From CALAMC01 sp964459465 (lineage in GTDB: Bacteria; Zixibacteria; MSB-5A5; GN15; PGXB01): a DNA stretch of 64,000 bases. The stretch covers positions 62,001 through 126,000 of the forward strand of contig CAYWLR010000003.1 of NCBI GenBank assembly GCA_964459465.1. Direction: 5' to 3'. Positions 1 through 8,678 of this stretch are shown here, in pieces. Positions within the stretch are counted from its first letter, which is position 1. Each line of letters begins with the position of its first letter. A model generated the notes under the pieces. It was not told where the DNA came from and did not search any database. It saw nothing but the letters and a program-made list of their open reading frames with translations. A program made the translations under genes and the position numbers.

Positions 1-588
1 TTCCTTCGACCACGCACCCGGTATTTTATCCCAGATTTCGGTCGCCGTCGCCGACGGATAAACGTTGATTACCCTGATTTTGCGGGGACGTAATTCCTCG
101 CGAAGCACCCTGGTGAATCCTTCAAGGGCGAATTTGCTCGCACAGTACGCCGCCCAATCCGCAAACGCCGTTCTGGCCGCGACCGACAGGATAAAAACGA
201 TCGAGCCGCCCTCATGCATCATGGGCAGCAATTGTTGAGTTATCATAAATGGCGCTGTGACATTAATGTTCAGTGATTTATGCCAGTCTTCCGCCTTGAT
301 ATTTTCAATTCTATCGACATGCGCGACACCGGCGGCATGAATAATGACATCGATCGGCCCGGCGCCGATTTGACCGACAAGCGACGCAACGCCTTCAAAT
401 GTACCTATGTCCGCAATTGCTGTTCGGGCATTGCCGCCGCGCGCTTTTATATCACCGGTGAGTTCATCGAGGGCAGTCCTGTTGCGGCCATGAATGATAA
501 GATCCGTCCCGGATTCGGCCAGACATATCGCCAGCGCCCGACCGATACCTCCGGAGGCGCCCGTGATTAGAATTCTTTTCGCGGTCAT
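1..588 (-). CDS. SDR-family oxidoreductase (C-terminus beyond window edge)
   Basis: I translated this by eye from the ATG at 588 down to base 1; the frame stays open and the gene leaves the window. It is an NAD(P)-dependent short-chain dehydrogenase/reductase. Residues 8-16 carry the dinucleotide-binding motif TGASGGIG, a HAAG segment follows near residue 90, and the catalytic pattern is a Ser in ILSVAAR followed by YCASK (YxxxK). It starts 2 nt after the stop of the PTPS-like gene, so it is the last visible gene of the hypF-to-SDR operon. Behind folE and a PTPS-like gene, an SDR would fit a sepiapterin-reductase-like step of tetrahydropterin synthesis. That is inferred from context, since SDR sequence alone does not fix the substrate. 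A general 3-oxoacyl or sugar reductase is the alternative. Confidence 0.85.
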   Translation of the reverse strand, partial: MTAKRILITGASGGIGRALAICLAESGTDLIIHGRNRTALDELTGDIKARGGNARTAIADIGTFEGVASLVGQIGAGPIDVIIHAAGVAHVDRIENIKAEDWHKSLNINVTAPFMITQQLLPMMHEGGSIVFILSVAARTAFADWAAYCASKFALEGFTRVLREELRPRKIRVINVYPSATATEIWDKIPGAWSKE

Positions 589-590
589 GC

Positions 591-1829
591 TTATTTCACC
601 TTCGGATAATCTTTGCGCAACGTAAATCGGTTATTGGGTGTTTCCCACAAACGCAGGCGGGATAAATCACGCCCCAGCCTTTGCTCTATTTTAGGACATA
701 ACTTGCGCACGATATTTTCACCCGTGGAAACGCAATCGCTGAAGTCTGGAGTATCCCGGTCGAGATGTTTATAGTGCCAATCCTTTATGGCTACCTTGAG
801 GGCGTCCTGAAAGTCAAACAGGGGGAATAGTATGCCGGTTTTTTCATCGAACTCGCCGTTGAGCGTGGCCTCGATAACATAATTATGTCCGTGCCCGGCA
901 AGATTATTACACTTGCCGAATGTCTCGGTGTTCTGGCCTTCGTTCATTGACGTGCAATGCAATCGGTGCGCCGCCTGAAAAGAATCTTTTAACCCCAGCA
1001 TATAATAATTTTCGGAGTGGTACTCCGCAAAAAAGTACGGATTTTCCCAGAGCCTGACCCGGCCCACCGGCATATTGCGATTCAGCCGCTCATAAAAATA
1101 CCTGGCGAGACATTCGGTGGTCATCGGTTTTTCGGCCAGTTCGCGCACGTCGGTGTTGAGATTTTTGTGATCAATGAGGTCCTTTAGTTCTTCGAGATAG
1201 CTTTCGGCTTCGCGCTCCGGATATATCATCCCGCTGTCGTCGTCGATATCCCCGTGCAACGTAACCCGCAACCGGTAGTAATGACCATGCCCGGAGACGG
1301 CCGAAGCCATACCGAACAGCTGGCGATTTTCTTCATCGGTCAAATGCGGCGAATAAGTTCGGCGGGCGGCCGAAAATTCCAGCCAGTAATGTCGTTCGAC
1401 ACGTCCGTCGGCATAGGCGGTCGCCCCGTCGAATGGCGAGCAGACCAGATGACAGGCGGCCAGTCGTCGGTCGGGGATGTCGTCGAATAATCCGGCTGCG
1501 TCGAGTAACATTTGCCGGACGGCGTTTTCCGGAGTCGGAACGATCTTGTCGAACGGCGAAGTGTCCTGATTAAGGAATTTGTGATCGTAGCGCTGTGCCA
1601 GCATGTCGCCGATGCGCTGCTTGACGGTGGCGATATTGACCATCATGCCCGTTTTGTCATCGACCGGCCCATCGAAGACAAAAAAGGCCGTCCAGTTGCC
1701 GCCGTATCCGTGGGGTGTCCCGGCTTTGTCGCCGAATAATTCACGATTGACCGCCTCGCTTAACTTGCCATTGCGGTATCGGTATGACAGCGACAATTCG
1801 AACCTTTTGCTGATGGTCAAATAATCCAT
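591..1829 (-). CDS. Three tandem 6-pyruvoyl-tetrahydropterin synthase (PTPS/QueD-like) domains
   Basis: This 412-residue protein is about three times the usual PTPS/QueD length. Three related segments lie at roughly residues 3-135, 147-272 and 275-412. The third looks complete: AAHRL supplies a zinc histidine, FGKCNN the catalytic-type cysteine and AGHGHNY the other zinc histidines. The second keeps SGHGHYY but has FSAARR where the first zinc His should be and FGMAS where the Cys should be. The first has HGYGGNW and no His/Cys set. So one active and two degenerate domains are predicted. The family converts 7,8-dihydroneopterin triphosphate to 6-pyruvoyl- or 6-carboxy-tetrahydropterin. I chose the ATG at 1829, two bases after the folE stop, over a TTG 12 bases upstream that lies inside folE. 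folE directly upstream supplies the substrate. Confidence 0.85.
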   Translation of the reverse strand: MDYLTISKRFELSLSYRYRNGKLSEAVNRELFGDKAGTPHGYGGNWTAFFVFDGPVDDKTGMMVNIATVKQRIGDMLAQRYDHKFLNQDTSPFDKIVPTPENAVRQMLLDAAGLFDDIPDRRLAACHLVCSPFDGATAYADGRVERHYWLEFSAARRTYSPHLTDEENRQLFGMASAVSGHGHYYRLRVTLHGDIDDDSGMIYPEREAESYLEELKDLIDHKNLNTDVRELAEKPMTTECLARYFYERLNRNMPVGRVRLWENPYFFAEYHSENYYMLGLKDSFQAAHRLHCTSMNEGQNTETFGKCNNLAGHGHNYVIEATLNGEFDEKTGILFPLFDFQDALKVAIKDWHYKHLDRDTPDFSDCVSTGENIVRKLCPKIEQRLGRDLSRLRLWETPNNRFTLRKDYPKVK

Positions 1830-1831
1830 AA

Positions 1832-2383
1832 TCAACCGCAAATAAGTTTCAAAAATTCAGCCCGCGTTTCCGCGTCATCATGCAGTTCCCCCAAAACGCA
1901 TGAGGTCGTCATGACTGAATTTTGCTTTTCCACCCCGCGCATCATCATGCACAGATGCTGGGCCTCGATTACCACGCCGACGCCGATGGCGTTTGTATAT
2001 TTTTGTATGGTTTCGGCGATCTGGCGCGTCAATTCCTCCTGTATCTGAAGCCTTCGCCCGAAAGCATCGACCAGCCGGGCGATTTTGGACAGCCCGATCA
2101 CTTTGCCGTTGGGGATGTAACCGACATGGGCTTTGCCGATAAATGGCAAAAGGTGATGCTCGCACATCGAATACAACTCAATATTCTTGACAATAACCAG
2201 TTCCTTGGCCCGAGATTCAAAGAGGGCATTATTGACGAGCTGATCGATGTCTTCAGTATATCCTTTGGTAACAAACTGCATGGCTTTGGCGGCTCGGCGA
2301 GGCGTATCTCGCAAACCCTCACGGTCGGGATTTTCGCCGATTTCGATTAATATTTCACGATACAATTGTTCAAGTCTGGTCAT
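1832..2383 (-). CDS. folE: GTP cyclohydrolase I
   Basis: The 183-residue product matches GTP cyclohydrolase I (GTP to 7,8-dihydroneopterin triphosphate, cytosolic homodecamer). Visible motifs are the N-terminal DPDREGLRDTPRR-like segment (here NPDREGLRDTPRRAAK), the zinc/substrate region SMCEHHLLPF, GKAHVGYIPNGKVIGLSK, and RLQIQEELT. The C-terminal segment has EAQHLCMMMRGV, which carries the third zinc-ligand Cys. The length is normal. The ATG at 2383 was chosen because the family begins near MTRLEQLY; the longer frame upstream adds 35 AT-rich, non-homologous residues. It lies about 100 bp downstream of hypE on the same strand and is followed within 2 nt by the PTPS-like gene. The product could feed folate, queuosine/tetrahydropterin or biopterin; neighbours favour a tetrahydropterin. 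Confidence 0.95.
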   Translation of the reverse strand: MTRLEQLYREILIEIGENPDREGLRDTPRRAAKAMQFVTKGYTEDIDQLVNNALFESRAKELVIVKNIELYSMCEHHLLPFIGKAHVGYIPNGKVIGLSKIARLVDAFGRRLQIQEELTRQIAETIQKYTNAIGVGVVIEAQHLCMMMRGVEKQNSVMTTSCVLGELHDDAETRAEFLKLICG

Positions 2384-2481
2384 GATATAGCCCTGCCTGT
2401 TTTTAATACTTATAACAATAGATAATATGAAAATGTTTAATTCAATGTCAAAGGACAAATACGCCCAAGGTCCCCGCAAAA

Positions 2482-3537
2482 TCAGCAAATTCGGGGCAAC
2501 TGCTCGCCGGAAAGCATCGACAGAATTCGACGTGTCCCCATCGCGTTAACCAGAACGACCGGGGCCGATGCGGCCTCGGTTACCCGCCCGATGACAGTGG
2601 CACCCCGGCCAAGGTCATGGCTTTTCAATGCCTGCAGGCATTGCTGGGCCTGTGTTTCGGGCAGAATTATCATCATGCGTCCCTCGCACGCCGAGTGACA
2701 AACGTCGATTCCCAGAATCTCGCAAAAACCGGCGACGGCCTCGTCGACCGGGATTTTCGGCTCCTCGAATTCGATGGTCACGCCGGCCGTGGCGGCCAGT
2801 TCATTGGCGGCGCTGGCCAGCCCGCCGCGGGTCAAATCGCGCAGGCAGTGAATTTCGAATTCGGCCCGGATTAACAACTGTACCATTGAAGAAAGCGATG
2901 CGGCGTCGCTTTCGATGCGGCTTTTGAAACCAAGGCTTTCGCGGGCGGCCATGATGGCCATGCCGTGACGCCCGATATCACCGTTGACCATAACAACGTC
3001 CCCGGGTCGGATACCCGCGGGACCGATTTCCAGATTGTGTTCGATAATGCCTATTCCACTGGTGTTGATATAAACCCCATCGCCTTTACCGCGTTCGACC
3101 ACTTTGGTGTCCCCGGTAACGATGGCGACTCCCGAGGCGCGGGCCGCTTCGGCCATGGACAGCGCGATTTCCCAGAGTGTGGACATGGCCAGCCCCTCTT
3201 CGATGATGAACCCGGCACTCAAATATAATGGCCGTGCCCCCGAAGTGGCCAGGTCGTTGATCGTCCCGTGCACCGCCAGCGAACCGATATCGCCGCCCGG
3301 GAAAAACAGGGGCGAAACCACGAAGCTGTCGGTGGTGAAAGCCAGTCGATTTCTATCGACGGTTAAAAGCGCGGAGTCGGTTCGGTCTTCAAGCTGCGAA
3401 GAGTCGAACGCGGCCATGAACAGTTTGTCGATAAGCTGACCGGTCAGTGTTCCGCCGCCGCCATGTGCCATCAGTACGACCGGGTAATCCGAAATTGGAA
3501 TCGGACAAACCGGATCGACCATCTTCTTTTCCGTCAT
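2482..3537 (-). CDS. hypE: Hydrogenase maturation protein HypE (carbamoyl dehydratase)
   Basis: HypE dehydrates the thiocarbamoyl group on its own C-terminal cysteine to thiocyanate, giving the CN ligands of the NiFe active site. The 351-residue protein ends in PRIC, the family's C-terminal Cys motif. It has the PurM-like ATP-binding features MAHGGGGTLTGQLID near the N-terminus, TTDSFVVSPLFFPGGDIG and VTGDTKVVERGKGDG. I set the start at the ATG at 3537: it gives the family N-terminus and is preceded by a GGGGTGAT ribosome site, whereas the longer frame overlaps hypD. It follows hypD by 28 nt and precedes folE, in the minus-strand operon opposite the hydrogenase structural genes. Confidence 0.96.
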   Translation of the reverse strand: MTEKKMVDPVCPIPISDYPVVLMAHGGGGTLTGQLIDKLFMAAFDSSQLEDRTDSALLTVDRNRLAFTTDSFVVSPLFFPGGDIGSLAVHGTINDLATSGARPLYLSAGFIIEEGLAMSTLWEIALSMAEAARASGVAIVTGDTKVVERGKGDGVYINTSGIGIIEHNLEIGPAGIRPGDVVMVNGDIGRHGMAIMAARESLGFKSRIESDAASLSSMVQLLIRAEFEIHCLRDLTRGGLASAANELAATAGVTIEFEEPKIPVDEAVAGFCEILGIDVCHSACEGRMMIILPETQAQQCLQALKSHDLGRGATVIGRVTEAASAPVVLVNAMGTRRILSMLSGEQLPRIC

Positions 3538-3565
3538 ATACGATTCATCACCCCTTCCGGTCGTG

Positions 3566-4648
3566 TTAAGGACGATATTTATAGTATGCGGCGCAGGCGC
3601 CTTCGGATGAAACCATGGTTGCCCCAAGCGGGTGCTCCGGGGTGCATTGTTTCCCGAAGGCCGGGCATTGCGGCGGCTTGGCCGCGCCTTGCAGAATGCG
3701 ACCGCTGATGCATACCGAAGATTCCGCCGAAATTGCCGGTTTTATATTAAATATCAATTCGGCGTCGTGATCGGCGTATTCCTTTTTAAGTTTCAACCCG
3801 CTATTCGGTATTGTCCCCAGGCCCCGCCACTCCCGGTCACATATTTCGAATACCCTTTCTATGGTATTAAGAGCCGGCATATTCCCATCGGGCCGAACCG
3901 CGCGTGCGTACTGATTATCAACCTCGCATTTGCCTGACTCGAGTTGACGGACACAGGCGTATATTCCCCTCATCAAATCCAGAGGTTCGAACCCGGTTAC
4001 GATTATCGGTGTTCGATACTTTTCGGCAACAGCGTGATAGGCATTGTACCCGGTTATCGTGCAAACATGCCCCGCCGCGAGGAAACCGTTAATCGATGAT
4101 TCCGGCGACGACAATATCGCCTCCATCGCCGGAATTACCAGCACGTGCGATACCAGCAGGAGGAAATTGCCAGTGTTTTCCTGCGCCGCATGGTACACTG
4201 CCATGGCCGTGGTGGGAGCGGTCGTTTCAAAGCCGATGGCGAAGAAGACAACCTTTTTTTCAGGGTTGTCCTTTGCGATGCCGACGGCATCCATCGGCGA
4301 ATACACCGTCCGCACGTCGCCGCCCCCTGCGCGGATTGTCAGTAAATCCATTTTGGAGCCGGGCACGCGAAGCATATCGCCGAACGAACAAAAGATGACA
4401 TCGGGTCGCGCGGCCAGATCGAGGGCGGTGTCAACGGTGGCCGCCGACGTGACACAAACCGGGCAACCCGGCCCGTGCACCAGCGTGACGCCGTCGGGCA
4501 GGAGTTCATCGATGCCGAACCGTACAATGGCGTGTGTCTGGCCGCCGCAGATTTCCATGATGGTCCAGGGACGAGTGACGACCGATGCCAACCTGTCGGC
4601 CAGTTTTCGGACGGCGTCGGCGTCGCGATATTCATCGACGAATTTCAA
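3566..4648 (-). CDS. hypD: Hydrogenase maturation scaffold HypD
   Basis: HypD is the [4Fe-4S] scaffold which, together with HypC, assembles Fe(CN)2CO before transfer to the hydrogenase large subunit. The 360-residue length is typical. Family motifs visible include MEICGGQTHAI (residues 31-41), GPGCPVCVT, FCSFGDMLRVPG, FAIGFETTAPTTA, GFLAAGHVCTITG and the C-terminal cysteine cluster QCPAFGKQCTPEHPLGA. The start ATG overlaps the hypC stop in an ATGA arrangement (4645-4648), implying translational coupling. No frameshift or missing cysteine was noticed. Confidence 0.97.
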   Translation of the reverse strand: MKFVDEYRDADAVRKLADRLASVVTRPWTIMEICGGQTHAIVRFGIDELLPDGVTLVHGPGCPVCVTSAATVDTALDLAARPDVIFCSFGDMLRVPGSKMDLLTIRAGGGDVRTVYSPMDAVGIAKDNPEKKVVFFAIGFETTAPTTAMAVYHAAQENTGNFLLLVSHVLVIPAMEAILSSPESSINGFLAAGHVCTITGYNAYHAVAEKYRTPIIVTGFEPLDLMRGIYACVRQLESGKCEVDNQYARAVRPDGNMPALNTIERVFEICDREWRGLGTIPNSGLKLKKEYADHDAELIFNIKPAISAESSVCISGRILQGAAKPPQCPAFGKQCTPEHPLGATMVSSEGACAAYYKYRP

Positions 4649-4899
4649 TGCGGCTCTCCGTTCACATCGGCTTCGCCCAGAATCCGATCAAAATCCGCCA
4701 ATGTCTGGCGGGCGCTGTCTTCGTCGATGATGGTGATGGCAAACCCGGCGTGCACCAGCACCCAGTCGCCGATTTTGGCTTCGGGAGCGAACGACAGCAT
4801 GATTTCGCGTTCCACGCCGCCGAAATCGACCACACCCCGGAGTTCCATCGGGTCGCCGCCGGTAATTGACTTAATCTGTCCCGGTACTGCTATACACAT
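4645..4899 (-). CDS. hypC: Hydrogenase maturation chaperone HypC
   Basis: This 84-residue HypC/HupF chaperone begins MCIAVPGQI. The essential Cys2 lies directly after the initiator Met and binds the Fe(CN)2CO unit together with HypD. A typical core follows: GVVDFGGVEREI and GDWVLVHAGFAI. It lies 4 nt downstream of hypF and overlaps hypD by 4 nt, the common hypF-C-D-E arrangement. hypA and hypB, which insert nickel, are not in the window. Confidence 0.96.
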   Translation of the reverse strand: MCIAVPGQIKSITGGDPMELRGVVDFGGVEREIMLSFAPEAKIGDWVLVHAGFAITIIDEDSARQTLADFDRILGEADVNGEPH

Positions 4900-4903
4900 G
4901 GCT

Positions 4904-7228
4904 TCACTCTTTCACTTTCTTGGCGGCCGCGACGGCCTGCCCAAGACATATCCCGCCGTCATTGGGTGGAATATGTCGGTGCCAGAAAACATCAAAACCC
5001 TTTTGGCGCAGTTTGTCAATGGCCAATTCGGTCAAATATCTATTTTGAAAACAACCGCCGCTCAATACGACATTCTTGATTCCAATCAATTCGGCCGCAC
5101 CGATGATGCCTTCGGCCAGAGTGTTATGGAATTTGGCGGCAATAATTTCCTTGGACAGGCCTCCTTTAATTTCATCCAATATAACCCGAATCATCGGCGC
5201 CCAGTCCAAAATGATATGATCATGCCTTCTATTTTCGAAATTCATCTTATAGATATCACTTGTTTTTCCCCTATATGCCAGAAATTCCAGCTCCATAGCG
5301 GCCTGGCCTTCGAATGACATAATCTGCCGGGAATTGATTAGCGACGCGACGGCATCGAACAGACGCCCGGCACTGGAAGTCATTACCGTGTTGACTTTTC
5401 CTGCAAGCGCCCGAACGAGCATATCCAGTTCGTCGCGGCCAAAGGCTTTGTATACGGCACAATCCGCGAAATCCTCGATACTGCCCGAGAACAGTTCATA
5501 TAGCAATCCCAGGGCCGAACGTCGCGGCTCCTTGGCGGCATTGTCACCTCCTACAAGAGGAAAGGGTCGGATGGATGCCGGGCGTTGAAAGGATTTATCA
5601 TTCACCGTCAGAAATTCGCCGCCCCAGATGGTCCCGTCGAGACCATAACCGGTGCCGTCCCAGGCTACCCCCAGCACCGGCTCCTCAAGATGACTTTCTG
5701 CCATACACGACAGCACATGCGCATAATGATGTTGCACCGGGATAATTCTTGCCTTTTTGTTGTGGGCATACGTGGTGGAATAGTAATCCGGATGTGAGTC
5801 GCAAGCGATGATTTCAGGCTCCTGCTCATACAATCCCGTCAATTGCCCGATCACTTCGTTGAACGCCCCCACGGCGCCTTCGGTATCGAGATCCCCGATA
5901 TGCTGACTGACAAAAATATTGTCCTCAATAGTCACGGCTACGGCATTTTTCATGTGAGCGCCGACCGCCAGTATATTTCCGCAGGCGGATTTCAGTTTGA
6001 CCGGGGCCGGGGCGTATCCTCGGGCGCGACGGATAATCATTTCACGGCCGGATATAAGCCGTACCACCGAATCATCGACATGCCGGGCGATCGGCCGATT
6101 GTGAACGAGGAACATGTCGGCGATTTGTCCCAAACGCACAAGAGCGTCCTGTTCATCGATGCAGATCGGTTCGTCGCTCAAATTTCCGCTGGTGGCGACC
6201 ATCGGCCTCTGCACTAGCCGTGTCAACAGGTGATGCAACGGGGTATAGGGAAGCATCGCACCCAGGTATGGATTGCCCGGCGCCACTGCTTCGGCGATGA
6301 CATATTCTGCCCGATTTTGATGTTTTTCCAGAAGCACGATGGGCGAGGCGGTCGAACACAACAACCGGGCTTCTTCATCTGTGACGCGGCAACCGGCTTT
6401 GATTGAATTCAGGTCGGGAAACATGACGGCCAGCGGTTTTTCCTCGCGGTGTTTTCTTTGGCGCAGAGCCCGCACGGCATCGCTATCGGTGGCGTCAACC
6501 ATCAGGTGAAACCCGCCCAAACCCTTGACCGCCAAAACTTGACCTCGGTGTAAAGCCTCGGCCGCCTTTAGAAGCGCCTCATTATACTTTTCCCGAACCC
6601 GACCCCGGTTATCCCATAATTCCAGATGCGGGCCGCAATCCGGGCAGGCGTTAGGCTGGGCGTGAAAACGTCGATCGGCGGGGTTATGATACTCCGCGGC
6701 ACATTTCTCGCACATGATGAATGTGTTCATGGTGGTGTTGGCGCGGTCATAGGGCAAGGCATTGATTATCGAAAACCGCGGGCCGCAGTTGGTGCAATTG
6801 ATAAAAGGGTACAAATAGCGCCGATTATTCGGATCGAGCATCTCGTGCAGACAATCGGAACAAACCGCCAGGTCAGGCAGAATAACGGCCGATTTATGCT
6901 CCCCGGTTTCCGAAAAAACTATTTTAAAGGAATCGTCCCGTTGCGGGGTAATTTGCGACTGTTCCATTTTATCGATGTGCGATACGGCCGGTTTGTCCGC
7001 CTGAAGACGTTCCATGAATCGCTCCAGTTGCGTCGGTGAGCCCTCGATTTCAATCAGAAGGCCTTCGGACGTGTTGTTAACCCAGCCCGTAAGATGGTGC
7101 GCCGTCGCCAATCGATATACAAAAGGTCGGAAACCGACCCCTTGCACGGCGCCGGTAACTTTCAAACGGTACCGGCTTCTGATTCCCGTTTCGTCCATCG
7201 AGTATTTCCCGTCGTTGTCATTCATCAT
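4904..7228 (-). CDS. hypF: Carbamoyltransferase HypF
   Basis: HypF makes carbamoyl-adenylate from carbamoyl phosphate and ATP and carbamoylates HypE, supplying the CN ligand precursors. The 774-residue length is full. Domain order: acylphosphatase at about 20-110 (GAVQGVGFRPFVYRLA); two zinc fingers with CSDCLHEM/CTNCGPRF and CEKCAAEY/CPDCGPHL; a YrdC-like domain (LAVKGLGGFHLMVDA); and a Kae1-like C-terminal domain (HHYAHVLSCMAE, GVAWDGTGYGLDG, LSGGCFQN). The start at 7228 has AAGG five bases upstream; an internal Met 11 residues in is possible. It is the first gene of the minus-strand operon and is divergent from the hydrogenase operon across a 299-bp intergenic region, so both are likely expressed together. 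Confidence 0.97.
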   Translation of the reverse strand: MMNDNDGKYSMDETGIRSRYRLKVTGAVQGVGFRPFVYRLATAHHLTGWVNNTSEGLLIEIEGSPTQLERFMERLQADKPAVSHIDKMEQSQITPQRDDSFKIVFSETGEHKSAVILPDLAVCSDCLHEMLDPNNRRYLYPFINCTNCGPRFSIINALPYDRANTTMNTFIMCEKCAAEYHNPADRRFHAQPNACPDCGPHLELWDNRGRVREKYNEALLKAAEALHRGQVLAVKGLGGFHLMVDATDSDAVRALRQRKHREEKPLAVMFPDLNSIKAGCRVTDEEARLLCSTASPIVLLEKHQNRAEYVIAEAVAPGNPYLGAMLPYTPLHHLLTRLVQRPMVATSGNLSDEPICIDEQDALVRLGQIADMFLVHNRPIARHVDDSVVRLISGREMIIRRARGYAPAPVKLKSACGNILAVGAHMKNAVAVTIEDNIFVSQHIGDLDTEGAVGAFNEVIGQLTGLYEQEPEIIACDSHPDYYSTTYAHNKKARIIPVQHHYAHVLSCMAESHLEEPVLGVAWDGTGYGLDGTIWGGEFLTVNDKSFQRPASIRPFPLVGGDNAAKEPRRSALGLLYELFSGSIEDFADCAVYKAFGRDELDMLVRALAGKVNTVMTSSAGRLFDAVASLINSRQIMSFEGQAAMELEFLAYRGKTSDIYKMNFENRRHDHIILDWAPMIRVILDEIKGGLSKEIIAAKFHNTLAEGIIGAAELIGIKNVVLSGGCFQNRYLTELAIDKLRQKGFDVFWHRHIPPNDGGICLGQAVAAAKKVKE

Positions 7229-7457
7229 TCAACCTTATAATATAGTATTCTGTCCGCTTAACGTAAACGATTTCCGGGATTGACAAGCAATGCAAACCCC
7301 CGATGATGATTATAGGTATCAAAGGCCGATGAATTATACCTTTGTGTTTTGTCGTCATCGTTCTCAATTGCCTCCCGTCCAACCTTATGGCCGCCACAAT
7401 TATATATATAATAATACGTTATATGTCCGAAAAACCGCCCGTTTTGTTCGATTTTCC

Positions 7458-7486
7458 TTGACAATGGCAAGTCACCAATTTACCTT
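7458..7486 (+). promoter_or_regulatory. Sigma-70-type promoter of the hydrogenase operon
   Basis: TTGACA (7458-7463), a 17-bp spacer and TACCTT (7481-7486) form a near-consensus promoter. Predicted start of transcription is near 7493, about 35 nt before the hydB start. The remaining intergenic sequence (7229-7457) is AT-rich and must also hold the hypF promoter on the other strand, for which I see only TATATT-like -10 candidates. Confidence 0.6.
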
Positions 7487-7497
7487 TTGGGAAAAGG

Positions 7498-7517
7498 CTT
7501 GTGAATCTTGTCACAAG
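7498..7517. promoter_or_regulatory. CRP-like perfect palindrome in the hydB leader
   Basis: CTTGTGA, six bases, TCACAAG: a perfect 7-bp inverted repeat. It contains the TGTGA-N6-TCACA core recognised by the CRP branch of the CRP/FNR family. It lies at about +5 to +24 from the predicted start of transcription and its right edge meets the AAGGAG ribosome site at 7515. It could be a repressor-position operator or an RNA hairpin masking the ribosome site. Confidence 0.55.
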
Positions 7518-7527
7518 GAGAGGAGTT

Positions 7528-8649
7528 GTGGAGTATATTGACCCGCATCTTTTAAGGCCCGATAATCTGGCCGGCCTTTTTCAACTCTTAAAGAAAAAAG
7601 GATATGATATTATCGGTCCGGCTGTTCGTGACCGTACAATTGTTCTGGACAAGCTCGCATCCCCCGATGAACTTCCGCAGGGCTGGCACGATCGCCAGGC
7701 CCCCGGGCAGTACCGTCTCGAAAACACCGATGATGGTACATACTTTTCGTACGTCGTGGGACAGGAATCGTGGAAGAAATATCTTTATCCGCCGTGTCAA
7801 AAACTTCTGACGGCACACCGCGGGAAAACCGCGTTCAAGGTTGAACCGGTTGCGGACCGGACGAATAATATTGCCGCCCTGGGTATGCGCCCGTGCGAAT
7901 TGAAAGCATTGGCGATACAGGATAAAATATTCACCGGTGGAGAAATCACGGACCCCGGTTATCAAAAGCGGCGCCGTGAATTATTCATCATCGCGGCCAA
8001 TTGCACCCATCCCGGCGGCAATTGCTTTTGCACTTCGATGAATACCGGTCCCCGGGCCGACGGCGGATATGATTTGGCGTTGACCGAAATTAAAGGGAAC
8101 AAAGATCACTATTTCGTGGTCGAGGCCGCTACCCCGGCCGCGGTCGAAATGGTCGGGGCGCTGAAGCTTAAAAAGGCCGATGACGCCTCTCTCAAAGCCG
8201 CGGAGAAAATAATGTCCGATGCCGCGGCATCGATGACCTCCCGGCTTCATGTTTCCGACCTCAAAGCGACGTTGGAGAAGAATTTCGACAACCCGGACTG
8301 GGAAAGCATCGCGGCCCGGTGTCTGGCATGCGGCAACTGCACTATGGTCTGTCCAACCTGTTTTTGCACGACCATGCAGGATTACACCGCCCTCGATGGT
8401 TCTGACGCGGAACGACTGCGCCTCTGGGACAGCTGTCACACCATCGATTATTCGTACATTCACGGCGGCAGTATCCGCAACAGCGGCCTGTCGCGTTACC
8501 GTCAGTGGGTCATGCACAAGCTGGCCTACTGGGTGGATCAGTTCGGGACGCACGGATGTGTCGGCTGCGGCCGCTGCATTACGTGGTGCCCGGTGGGAAT
8601 AGATATAACTGCCACGGCCAGGCAAATCGTCGGGCAGGAGACGTCATAG
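7528..8649 (+). CDS. hydB: NiFe hydrogenase beta subunit (4Fe-4S electron transfer), HydB-like
   Basis: This is the iron-sulfur subunit of a cytoplasmic heterotetrameric (group 3b, sulfhydrogenase-type) NiFe hydrogenase. It passes electrons between the NiFe dimer side and the flavin subunit. Two cysteine clusters near residues 265 and 343 (CLACGNCTMVCPTC and CVGCGRCITWCP) match the family's C-terminal [4Fe-4S] pair; further cysteines lie near residues 109 and 145-170 (MRPCEL, NCTHPGGNCFC). I set the start at GTG 7528, with AAGGAGAGGAG ending just upstream, rather than the GTG at 7501, which lies inside the palindrome and upstream of the ribosome site. The product is then 373 residues. Gene order hydB-(CNBD)-hydG-hydD-hydA follows the Pyrococcus-type hydBGDA order with one inserted gene. 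Confidence 0.9.
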   Translation: MEYIDPHLLRPDNLAGLFQLLKKKGYDIIGPAVRDRTIVLDKLASPDELPQGWHDRQAPGQYRLENTDDGTYFSYVVGQESWKKYLYPPCQKLLTAHRGKTAFKVEPVADRTNNIAALGMRPCELKALAIQDKIFTGGEITDPGYQKRRRELFIIAANCTHPGGNCFCTSMNTGPRADGGYDLALTEIKGNKDHYFVVEAATPAAVEMVGALKLKKADDASLKAAEKIMSDAAASMTSRLHVSDLKATLEKNFDNPDWESIAARCLACGNCTMVCPTCFCTTMQDYTALDGSDAERLRLWDSCHTIDYSYIHGGSIRNSGLSRYRQWVMHKLAYWVDQFGTHGCVGCGRCITWCPVGIDITATARQIVGQETS

Positions 8650-8678
8650 GAACACAAAATAATTACGGAGATAAGAGT

